Shown one piece after another: positions 52,224-59,824 of a stretch of 64,000 nt of DNA (the first letter of the stretch is position 1; each line of letters opens with the position of its first letter). The notes under the pieces were generated by a model. That model was not told the origin of the DNA, did not search any database, and worked only from the letters and a program-made list of their open reading frames with translations. The position numbers were made by a program, and so were the translations under genes. Origin of the DNA: Actinoallomurus purpureus (GTDB lineage: Bacteria; Actinomycetota; Actinomycetes; Streptosporangiales; Streptosporangiaceae); assembly GCF_024055795.1 (NCBI RefSeq), contig NZ_JAMXMY010000030.1:1-64000 (forward strand). The letters are read 5' to 3'.

Positions 52224-52471
52224 GAGCCGTGAGGATATCGTGCTGAATATCGCTCAAATAGGCGTCTGATAGAGCTTGTCAAGGAGGACGCGGTAGGTGC
52301 CGGACGCCCGCTAGAGGACGGCCTTGTCAGCGTCGATGCGGATTCTGAGAGTGCAGACGACGCCGCCTCGATGTTCGTGCCGAGCAGCAAGAGCCTGATG
52401 GAGCCAATCAACCAGGGCAACGCGGTTCCGGGGACGATGGGCATCCTTCAGGAACTCCCTCACGAGAGCGC
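52224..52471. other. Gap between kinase 1 and pseudokinase genes
   Basis: 248 bp with no supported gene; it separates kinase 1 from the tightly spaced pair upstream and probably contains the kinase 1 promoter. Confidence 0.4.
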
Positions 52472-54082
52472 TTACGCCAGCGGACGAATCGTGTTGATGA
52501 TCTGCCGCAGCACCTTGTCGCCCACGCTCCCTGGACCGGTGCTGTTGGAGAAGACGTAGAAGGTGACCGGCGCGCCCTGCCGTGAGGCGAATGTGGCGAC
52601 GTACAGCGTTCCCCCGTTCGGTTTGCACGCGGTTCCCTTGCCGCCCTTCGTCTTGGCCACGACTTTTTGCACCACAGCCTGGAGGCCGCCGATCGTCGGG
52701 TGCTCCGCGGTCTCTTCCACCGTCCGGGGAAGCACGCCTCCGAGTTGGTAACCGAAGTTCGCCCATTGGAGCGCGTTGTGGGCGGCGGTCACCTCAAGGG
52801 ACTCCAGCTGCCCTGACGGGGCCGAGGTGATGCCCTCGCCACCGAGCAGCCCCGACTGGACGATCGTGCACTCGCTGTAGTGGGGGCCGTTCTGGCTGAT
52901 GTCGGCGACGCCGTTCGAACCGACGGCGACGTTCCCGCTGGCGTCGGCGATGCCCACACCCGTGCTGGGCGCCTCCACTTTCCAACCCGGCGGGACGTTG
53001 TACACCACGCCGAAGTCGGGAGCGGCCACGACCTGCCAACCTGGGACCAGCGGTGGCGATTTCGGGCTGACGCCGGGCGGTGTCGGGGCTGCGGTACCCG
53101 CGGTGGACTTGGCGGCCACTGGGCGCGACGGCGCCTTGGCGGCCGTACCGCCGTGCAGGAGATACCCACCGGCCGCCGCGGCCACCACCAGCACGACGGC
53201 CCCCGCGATCTCCGCCAGCAGACGCCCACGGCTGCTCTTGCTCGCGGCCCCGGCCGGCATAGTGTCGTTGACAGTCGAGTCCGACCCCGAGGGATTCGCC
53301 TGTGGCCAGCTGGCTGTCGACTGCCAATTGGCCGTGGGCTGAAGGGCGGGCCCCGTCGACTCGCGGAGAACCGCGAGGGCGGCGGCTGCGCTCTGCGGTC
53401 GTGCGGCAGGGTCCTCAGCCAGGAGATCCAGCACCAGACGGTCGAGGTATGGCGGCACATCGGCCCGGCGGGACGCCGGCGGTACGGGGGGCGACTCTGC
53501 CGGCGGTACGCCCGTCAGCAGTTCATAGAGAACGGATCCGAGGGCGTACAGATCCACACGGGTATCGGCGGTGTCCGCCCGCGTTACGCCGGCGCCCAGG
53601 TTGCAGAGCTTCACGTCCCCGTTGTCGAGTAGGAACAGATCGGCGGATGTCAGACCACCGTGAACGACGCTCTGGGCATGCGCGGCCGTCATGGCGTCGA
53701 GGGCCTGCTCGGCCACCTTGGTGACCTGCCCGACGGGCAGTCCGCCGCCCTGCGCGGCCAGGACGGTTTTCAGATCCTGCCCTTCGAGGTACTCGGTGAC
53801 GAGGAACACCGGGGACTCAGCGGTCCCGATGTCCAACATCGCCTCGACTGCGGGATGCCGTACCGCCGCCGCCTTCTCGGCCCGAAGACGGAACGCGGCG
53901 ACGCCTGCCTGGTCGGTGGCGGCCGGTGCGGCGAAGGACTTGACGGTGACGACGCGGTTCAGCCGAAGGTCGAACCCGCGCCATACCTCAGCGGCCCCGA
54001 TGCCGAGGCTGTCGATCGCCGCGTCGAGACGGTACCGCCCGGAAAGTACCTGGCCGGGTTGCTGTCCCAAGGTGTTCCGCAC
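52472..54082 (-). CDS. Transmembrane Ser/Thr pseudokinase
   Basis: 536 aa, ATG at 54082. The kinase fold is recognisable (GRYRLDAAI, Lys48 in VTVKSF, DLYALGSVLYELLTG), but the glycine loop is lost, the catalytic loop reads HGGLTSADL (HRD changed to His141-Gly-Gly) and the metal motif reads NLG (161-163) instead of DFG. It cannot be a normal phosphotransferase. One TM helix (about 288-308, AEIAGAVVLVVAAAAGGYLL) precedes an extracellular domain of ~210 residues. It starts 9 nt after the kinase 3 stop and so is co-transcribed with it. Confidence 0.9.
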   Translation of the reverse strand: MRNTLGQQPGQVLSGRYRLDAAIDSLGIGAAEVWRGFDLRLNRVVTVKSFAAPAATDQAGVAAFRLRAEKAAAVRHPAVEAMLDIGTAESPVFLVTEYLEGQDLKTVLAAQGGGLPVGQVTKVAEQALDAMTAAHAQSVVHGGLTSADLFLLDNGDVKLCNLGAGVTRADTADTRVDLYALGSVLYELLTGVPPAESPPVPPASRRADVPPYLDRLVLDLLAEDPAARPQSAAAALAVLRESTGPALQPTANWQSTASWPQANPSGSDSTVNDTMPAGAASKSSRGRLLAEIAGAVVLVVAAAAGGYLLHGGTAAKAPSRPVAAKSTAGTAAPTPPGVSPKSPPLVPGWQVVAAPDFGVVYNVPPGWKVEAPSTGVGIADASGNVAVGSNGVADISQNGPHYSECTIVQSGLLGGEGITSAPSGQLESLEVTAAHNALQWANFGYQLGGVLPRTVEETAEHPTIGGLQAVVQKVVAKTKGGKGTACKPNGGTLYVATFASRQGAPVTFYVFSNSTGPGSVGDKVLRQIINTIRPLA

Positions 54083-54091
54083 GATCGTCCC

Positions 54092-55717
54092 TCATCGCTT
54101 CCAGTAAACGCCCTGGTTGATGCCAAGGTCGTAGGGTTTCTCCAACCACTGCACGGCGGTGACGTCCAGGGACTTGGAACCCAGGATGACCGTGCACGTG
54201 TCGTAACTGGCTCCATGACGGAACCCGCCGTCTTTGATGGCGACTGGGCGACACTGGCTGGGGTAGCCCTTTGGATCCACCGACACGATGGTGTTACTGA
54301 CGGACTTGCCCGCGGAGTCGACCCCTGCCATCACCATCTCGGCGACGGGATCAAAGTCCACGTAGGGGTCATCGGGTCCGAGATTGGTCAGCGTGAAATG
54401 GGCGTAGTACGGGATGTGGTCCTTGTCCGAACGCGACAGCGCCAGGTTGGCCAGGTCTGCCTTGGAACCCTTGACGAGCGAGGTCACGGTCACCCCCACC
54501 GCATCCGTACGCGCCCCGTCGATGACGGGCACGATGGCCCTCTCACCGATCCGGTGCTGCTCACCGGGCGTGGCCTGACCAGGCACCGTTTCACCAACCG
54601 GATGGAGCGTCGGAATTACGGTGGAGGACGGATGCGCCGTAGCCGTTGTCCTCGCCTTCGCGCCGTCGCCACCGAAGCCGTTCGACAGCGCGAAGACCCC
54701 GGCTCCGACCAGCGTCGCCGCCAGCACGCCACCGACGGCGGCGACAGCGCCCTTCCGGCTCTTCGGCGCCTTGATGACGGTGGGCGCGGCGACCGTCGTC
54801 GTCCCCAGGGCTTGACCCACGGGAGACGGCTGCCGGCGCAGGTACGGCGGCGGACCGGCGGGAGGAACGGCGGTGCGCCCGGATCGGCGCAGGAAGTCCC
54901 GTACGGCGGCAGCGCTGACGGGCCTTTCGCCGGCTGGCTTGGCCAACAGGTCCAGGACCAGCCGTTCGAGATGAACGGGGATGTCCGGACGGTGTGAACG
55001 CAACGGCACGGGCGCCTCGTTGAGGTGCTTGTACATGATCGAGGCGAGTCCCGAGTCGTCCGCGTCGAACGCGGGCATCCCCGTGAACAGCTCGTACAGC
55101 ACCCCGCCGAGCGCATAGAGGTCAGCGCGGTAGTCGGCCGGCGCGCCGCGGAATTCCTCTGGAGCCATGTAACGAGGCGTGCCGAGCAGCCCGCCGGTGG
55201 CTGTCAGCGTCGTACGGTCGGCCAGCCGGGCGATGCCGAAGTCGCAGATCTTCACGCGGCCGTCCTGCTGCAGAAACAGGTTCGCCGGTTTGATGTCCCG
55301 GTGGACGACACCGCGTGCGTGCGCCACCGCGAGTGCGTCGGTGATCTGCTCCGCCAGTCCCACCACCTGGTCGATCGGCAGTCCACCGGGATGCGCCGCG
55401 ACGACCCGGGCCAGGTCGGATCCCTGGAGGAGCTCCATCACGAGGAACATCACGGAACCGTGGGTGTCGATGTCGAAGACCGCACAGATGCCCGGGTGCT
55501 GCAGGCCGGCGGCGGATTCGGCCTCCCGGCGGAACCGTGCGACCCCGTTCTCGTCCTGCGCCACCTGCGACGGGAGGATTTTGATCGCGATCGGCCGGTT
55601 CAGGTCGAGGTCGACCCCACGCCACACCTGACCCATGGCGCCTGCGCCGATGGGGGCGTCCAGCCGGTACCGTCGGGCCAGCAGCAGCCCAGCCTCCAGG
55701 CTCAGCTCACCCGGCAA
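54092..55717 (-). CDS. Transmembrane Ser/Thr protein kinase (kinase 3, active type)
   Basis: 541 aa from a TTG at 55717 preceded by AGGGAGAG; a GTG at 55789 would add 24 unlikely residues. Complete kinase: GAGAMGQVW, Lys46 (AIKILP), HRD Asp141 (HRDIKPANL), DFG Asp159, GTPRYMAPEEF. TM helix at about 330-350 (AAVGGVLAATLVGAGVFAL). The extracellular part (about 385-541) resembles DUF4352-type immunoglobulin-like domains (TLTNLGPDDPYVDFDPVAEM). Its stop is 9 nt from the pseudokinase start. Confidence 0.9.
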   Translation of the reverse strand: MPGELSLEAGLLLARRYRLDAPIGAGAMGQVWRGVDLDLNRPIAIKILPSQVAQDENGVARFRREAESAAGLQHPGICAVFDIDTHGSVMFLVMELLQGSDLARVVAAHPGGLPIDQVVGLAEQITDALAVAHARGVVHRDIKPANLFLQQDGRVKICDFGIARLADRTTLTATGGLLGTPRYMAPEEFRGAPADYRADLYALGGVLYELFTGMPAFDADDSGLASIMYKHLNEAPVPLRSHRPDIPVHLERLVLDLLAKPAGERPVSAAAVRDFLRRSGRTAVPPAGPPPYLRRQPSPVGQALGTTTVAAPTVIKAPKSRKGAVAAVGGVLAATLVGAGVFALSNGFGGDGAKARTTATAHPSSTVIPTLHPVGETVPGQATPGEQHRIGERAIVPVIDGARTDAVGVTVTSLVKGSKADLANLALSRSDKDHIPYYAHFTLTNLGPDDPYVDFDPVAEMVMAGVDSAGKSVSNTIVSVDPKGYPSQCRPVAIKDGGFRHGASYDTCTVILGSKSLDVTAVQWLEKPYDLGINQGVYWKR

Positions 55718-55789
55718 CGCCTCTCCCTTAACGATCTTAAAACGGCTGCCCGATATTCCACCATGAAGAGCATTGAAGGTGAAAGCCAC

Positions 55790-56075
55790 TGCGGAGAATG
55801 CGCGGAATCCGCCGACGGTCCGGCTGGGGCTCTGCGCAGGTCAGCGGGGGAGCAGCCCAAGATCCGTGGCGCCCTGTAAGGCCGCCGGCGCCAGCGCGGG
55901 CGACAGCGGCGTCGATAGCAACCAACGACACCCACGGCCGCACGCTGGACGCCGTCCACCTCGGCGAATGCTGGGGGAGCAGCGGTGTCCGTATTCCTTG
56001 TAAGCGGCAGGTCGCCGGTTCCACCCCGGCCGGAGCTCCACCACCAGGTGCAAGACCCCGAGCGAACATCGCCCC
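55790..56075 (+). repeat. Element end and tRNA-Thr att copy E
   Basis: 55996-56037 repeats CCTTGTAAGCGG to CCGGAGCTCC of the tRNA with changes (TTCCACCCC for TTCGAATCC and a lost G near the end), and a decayed terminator follows at 56052-56075. The ~90 bp before it (CGACACCCACGG, CCACCTCGGCGAATGC, GTGTCCGTATT) match the sequence before copy C. This is the distal end of the hotspot. Confidence 0.82.
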
Positions 56076-56087
56076 CTGGACAACGGC

Positions 56088-56179
56088 ATCGCCCGTACGC
56101 CGCAGATGCGATCGACACCCCCACCACATTCCGGCAGTGGTGCGAGGACACCCTCAAGCCCGCGGTGCGGGCCGCCTGA
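56088..56179 (+). pseudogene. 3' remnant of an oxidoreductase-like gene
   Basis: The frame ending at TGA 56177-56179 reads TPTTFRQWCEDTLKPAVRAA, which looks like the C-terminus of an NmrA/SDR-type NAD(P)-binding protein. No start or cofactor domain precedes it; the sequence before it is att copy E. It may be a chromosomal gene cut by island formation. Confidence 0.4.
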
Positions 56180-56321
56180 CACCGAACCGCCGGAGGTACG
56201 GCGAGTGACCGCACGGCGCGCGACCGCCTCTGCGGTCGCCGATCGTTCCGGACGAACATCGCGACGGCGTCGTGTCCAACTCACTCGACATCCCCGCCGG
56301 GCTGCGGGAAGCTTCCACGCG

Positions 56322-56837
56322 ATGACACGACGCACCGACACGCCGCCCGCCTGGGATGAGCGTACGCAGCTGACCACGTTCCTGGACTACGCCCGCGACA
56401 CGGCGCGAGCCAAGTGTGAGGGTGTGTCCGCGGAAGACGCCCGCAAGGCTCCGCTCCCGAATTCACCGTTGATGACGATGTGCGGGCTGATCAGCCATCT
56501 GCGATGGGTCGAGTACTACTGGTTCCAGGTGATATTCCTGGGCGAGGAGCTCGTGGGGGTGCTCGCAGAGGCGACCGACGATGACCCCGATCCTGAGATG
56601 AGCAGAGCGGTCGACGTCCCGTTGCCTCGGCTTCTCGCCGAGTACGAGGAGCAGAGCGCCCGCTATCGCCGCCTGGTCTCCGACCACGACCTGGACGCAG
56701 CGGCCAAGCGCCCGATCAGCGACGGCAGCCACGTCGACCTCCGCTGGATCCTCCTTCACCTCATCGAGGAGATATCCCGCCACAACGGCCACCTCGACAT
56801 CGTGCGTGAGCTCGTTGACGGACGCACCGGCGTCTAG
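56322..56837 (+). CDS. DinB-family (DUF664) protein
   Basis: 171 aa, ATG at 56322. Four-helix bundle with the metal-binding His pattern: TMCGLISHLRWVEYYWF (first His), then LRWILLHLIEEISRHNGHLDIVRE with the HxxxH pair typical of DUF664. Members are putative mycothiol/bacillithiol-dependent transferases of unknown substrate. First intact gene after the tRNA-Thr island. Confidence 0.88.
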   Translation: MTRRTDTPPAWDERTQLTTFLDYARDTARAKCEGVSAEDARKAPLPNSPLMTMCGLISHLRWVEYYWFQVIFLGEELVGVLAEATDDDPDPEMSRAVDVPLPRLLAEYEEQSARYRRLVSDHDLDAAAKRPISDGSHVDLRWILLHLIEEISRHNGHLDIVRELVDGRTGV

Positions 56838-56954
56838 CCGCGGGCCGGGCGACGCCGGCAGGCGCCACGCGGCCGGGGCCGGTTCCCGGGGCGCCGCGAA
56901 TGACGTGTTCACTGGCGATCGATGCGCTTCCTACGTCGCCAGTGATCACGCCGC

Positions 56955-58193
56955 TCAGTGGTCGGCGAGGCGCATCTGGCCGAGCAGGCGGTGCACCGGG
57001 TCACGGAAACCGGTGTTCCGGTGGCTGACGATCATCGACAGGTCGCGGTAGAGGCGCTCCATCCGGGCGCCTCTGACCATCACCCGTGCGCCGGCGCTGC
57101 GGAAGATGTTGCGCTCCGCCGTCTCCCACACCTGCACCATGACCTCTCGGCCGATGGCCGCGAGGTGCTGGTCCTCCTCGAAGCCGAACGGGTCCCCGCC
57201 CGAGCCGGCGCGCTCGCACAGTTCCCGGTGCATCTGCGCGCAGCGCAGCAGTGCCGCCTCCGCCGTCGCCAACTGGACGTTCGCGGTGCCGAGCCAGCGC
57301 TGGTAGTCCGGGTCGGTGTGGCGCGGCACGGGCGGCGGCAACGAGGTCTTCCGCGTGCGCGCCAGCCGCTCGTACTCGTCGAGTGCGTTGTACCCCGCGC
57401 CGACCGTGACCGCCGCGAGGGTCATGGAGAACAGCCCGAGGTTCCGGCCCGCGTACAGGGGGTTGCCGTGCAGGCGCAGGCCGGGCGTTCCGCCGCTCAC
57501 GTCGACGTCCATCATGTTGGTGCGTTCGAGGACGTAGTGGTCGGGTACGCGCCCGCCTTCGAAGACGATGCTGTGCGATCCGCTGCCGCGCAGGCCCAGC
57601 TGGTCACCCCAGTCATGGAGCATCGTCCACTGGTCGCGTGGGGCGAGGAACAGCAGCAGGTTGCCCTCGATGCCCTCCGGCGGGGTTCTCTCGGGGACGG
57701 CCTGGCCGAGGAAGTGTGTCGAGTAGGGGATCCCGGAGCAGTACCCGACCGTCCCGTCGAGCCGCCAGCCGCCCTCCTCGCGCCGGGCGTCGACGTCCGG
57801 TGCAGCGACCGAGGCCGCGCGGAACTCCCGCCCGTCGCCGAAGACCTCCGCCTGGGTCCGCTCGTCGAAGTAGGAGGCGACCTGCAGGGCGTGGGCCGCC
57901 GCGAGGCCGAAGCACCAGGCGGTGGACGCGCAGCCGCGGGCCAGCTCGATGAGCACCTGGACGAACGTCAGCGCGTCGAACTCGTGGCCGCCGTACCGTC
58001 GGGGAACGTAGATCCGGTAGAGGCCGGCCGCTTCGAACGCCTGGTGCGTCTCTGGGGAGTAGTAGGTGCGTTCCTCGGTGTCGGCCTGCAGTTCGACCAG
58101 CCGGGGACGCAGCTCCCGGGCGCGCCGCACCAGGTCGTCGGGGGTCAGGTCGGATTCTGGCGGAGCGGCGTTGACGTCGTTCGCGACGGCCAA
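56955..58193 (-). CDS. Acyl-CoA dehydrogenase-fold flavin-dependent monooxygenase
   Basis: 412 aa, ATG at 58193. The fold is that of group D monooxygenases (HsaA, HpaH/C2 component): VPRRYGGHEFDALTFVQVLIELARGCASTAW, GTVGYCSGIPYSTHFLG, and C-terminal LFSMTLAAVTVGAGYNALDEYE, with the acyl-CoA_dh type-2 C-domain. No catalytic Glu of true acyl-CoA dehydrogenases is evident. It would need a separate flavin reductase, not seen nearby. It hydroxylates an aromatic or steroid-like substrate, unknown. Confidence 0.83.
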   Translation of the reverse strand: MAVANDVNAAPPESDLTPDDLVRRARELRPRLVELQADTEERTYYSPETHQAFEAAGLYRIYVPRRYGGHEFDALTFVQVLIELARGCASTAWCFGLAAAHALQVASYFDERTQAEVFGDGREFRAASVAAPDVDARREEGGWRLDGTVGYCSGIPYSTHFLGQAVPERTPPEGIEGNLLLFLAPRDQWTMLHDWGDQLGLRGSGSHSIVFEGGRVPDHYVLERTNMMDVDVSGGTPGLRLHGNPLYAGRNLGLFSMTLAAVTVGAGYNALDEYERLARTRKTSLPPPVPRHTDPDYQRWLGTANVQLATAEAALLRCAQMHRELCERAGSGGDPFGFEEDQHLAAIGREVMVQVWETAERNIFRSAGARVMVRGARMERLYRDLSMIVSHRNTGFRDPVHRLLGQMRLADH

Positions 58194-58345
58194 GAGTGAT
58201 CCTCCTCGACGGGGATGATGAGGTCTCAGTCTCGCCGCGCCGGGGCCGCCCTGTCTCCGCTATGACACCAAGTCGTTACGAATCAGTCGGACCACCCTGA
58301 CGCTTCCCGTCAAGTGGCCGTCGCGGGGATCGGGTGTTCGGTGAG

Positions 58346-58816
58346 TCACCGCGTACGGAGGCGCGGCTCCCGGAGGTCGTCCGGCACGACGGCCGGCCAG
58401 CGGCCCAGCATCGCGTCCTTGACCTTGGTCCGGGCCATCGCCATGCAGGTGCCCGCCCGCTCGGCACGTCCGCCGCGCCGTCTTCCGGTGTTGGCCTTGA
58501 TCGCGACGCTCGCCAGGGAGGTGAACAGGTCGACGTCGCTGTCGCTGTCGAGCCGTACGCGGATCCAGTCACCGCCGGGGGCCATCTGCACGCGACCACA
58601 CTCCAGGAGGGGCCGGCGGAGACGTCCGATGACCGGCCAGGTCAGCCGCAACTCCGCGAACCCGTCGGCGTGCAGGTGCGCGAGCTGGCGACCATCGACG
58701 TTCAGCGCCGTTCCGCGGCCGCAGGCGGCCCGTCCCCTGCGGACGCCGGGCCACGAGGCCACCCGCGCCAGGGCACGGTCGGCGTACGGCGTGGGTGTAG
58801 CCCTCTTCGCCCGCAT
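58346..58816 (-). CDS. DUF5519 (luciferase-like domain) family protein
   Basis: 156 aa from the ATG at 58816. ALARVASWPGVRRGRAACGRGTALNVDGRQLAHLHADG and GWIRVR-like DWIRVRLDSDSDVDLFTSL match the DUF5519 domain annotated in many actinomycetes as luciferase family. No cofactor site can be identified. Single gene; function unknown. The tail after about residue 120 is basic and low-complexity. Confidence 0.65.
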   Translation of the reverse strand: MRAKRATPTPYADRALARVASWPGVRRGRAACGRGTALNVDGRQLAHLHADGFAELRLTWPVIGRLRRPLLECGRVQMAPGGDWIRVRLDSDSDVDLFTSLASVAIKANTGRRRGGRAERAGTCMAMARTKVKDAMLGRWPAVVPDDLREPRLRTR

Positions 58817-58934
58817 ATGAGCATGTTTCACCCTCGGACCCAGTGATCGGAAGCCCTGTGGCAAAAAACACTTCGTGGGACGGATACCCCACGGTCATCA
58901 ACGGTTCAGGTGGGACCGACACGGGGCTGAGGCG

Positions 58935-59735
58935 TCAGGAGTGCTCGGCGGTGAGGTCGCCGGAGTCGGTGCGCAGGTAGAGCCTGCGCGGCGCGGACGT
59001 GTCGTGCGGAACGCCAGAGATGTTCTTGCCGCCGCTGTCGGTGTCGGCGTCCACGTTGTACGGGCCGCCGGGAACCCTGACGTGAAGTGACCCCGAATCG
59101 GTCGTCGCGTGCACGTCGGTGGGGGCGGTGGCGAATTCCAGCCGGACGCCGCCGGACTCGGCGGACGCCCGTACGGTCGCCGAGCCCAGCCTGACGGCGC
59201 GGATCGACCCTGAATCGGCTGCGAGGTCGAGGGCACCCCCGACGTCCTCCACCACGACCGAGCCGGAGTCGCTGTGGGCTCGGACCGCGCCCCTGACGGA
59301 CCGGACCGTGACGGAACCCGAGTCGCTCTGCGCGTCGGCGGCCGCGACCCCGCTGACGGTGAGGTCGCCGCTGTCGGCGCGGGCCCGGACGGTGACGGAG
59401 GCGGGCACGGTCAGGTCGTAGTCGATGCTGCAGCGCGAGCAGTCCTTGGTGAACGTCAGGGTTCCGGCGTCGAGCCGCTGCCCCGGGTGCGGGGTGCCGT
59501 CCTGGTAGCGGACGGTCCGGTGGATCCTCACACTGGAGCCGCCGGTGGTGATCGTCACGCGCCCGGCGTCCGAACTCAGGTCCACGACCTTCACCGTGCC
59601 GCTGACGGTGGCGTCGGCGGTCAGTTTGCGTCGGTAGTCGGCGAAATGCACGCCGAAGCCGCAACCGGGGAGGACGAGGACGGCGAGCAGGGAAAGGCTC
59701 AGGCCACGCTTGCTCACGGACGAACTCCTCACCAT
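58935..59735 (-). CDS. DUF4097 beta-helix lipoprotein
   Basis: 266 aa, ATG at 59735. Lipobox VLPGC near residue 25 after a hydrophobic signal. The mature protein is a series of short beta repeats with the recurring SDSGSV/ADSGDL motif (at least seven, from about residue 118 to the end), typical of DUF4097 (putative adhesin) right-handed beta-helices. It is anchored outside the membrane. Role unknown. Confidence 0.82.
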   Translation of the reverse strand: MVRSSSVSKRGLSLSLLAVLVLPGCGFGVHFADYRRKLTADATVSGTVKVVDLSSDAGRVTITTGGSSVRIHRTVRYQDGTPHPGQRLDAGTLTFTKDCSRCSIDYDLTVPASVTVRARADSGDLTVSGVAAADAQSDSGSVTVRSVRGAVRAHSDSGSVVVEDVGGALDLAADSGSIRAVRLGSATVRASAESGGVRLEFATAPTDVHATTDSGSLHVRVPGGPYNVDADTDSGGKNISGVPHDTSAPRRLYLRTDSGDLTAEHS

Positions 59736-59824
59736 CGATTCGACAACACGCTACGGGAGCACCCGGCCGTCTCCCAGGGGGGCAGCAGGCACGACGGGGG
59801 TGGGGCTAACCCCCCCTGCGGGCG

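Noticed and set aside
52220-52444. 74-aa minus frame between kinase 1 and pseudokinase
   Set aside because: Ser/Arg-rich, overlaps the kinase 1 start and has no domain.
47518-56040. Additional tRNA-Thr genes at the repeated 3' ends
   Set aside because: Copies B to E lack the acceptor 5' strand and D arm, so they cannot form tRNAs; they are attachment-site copies.
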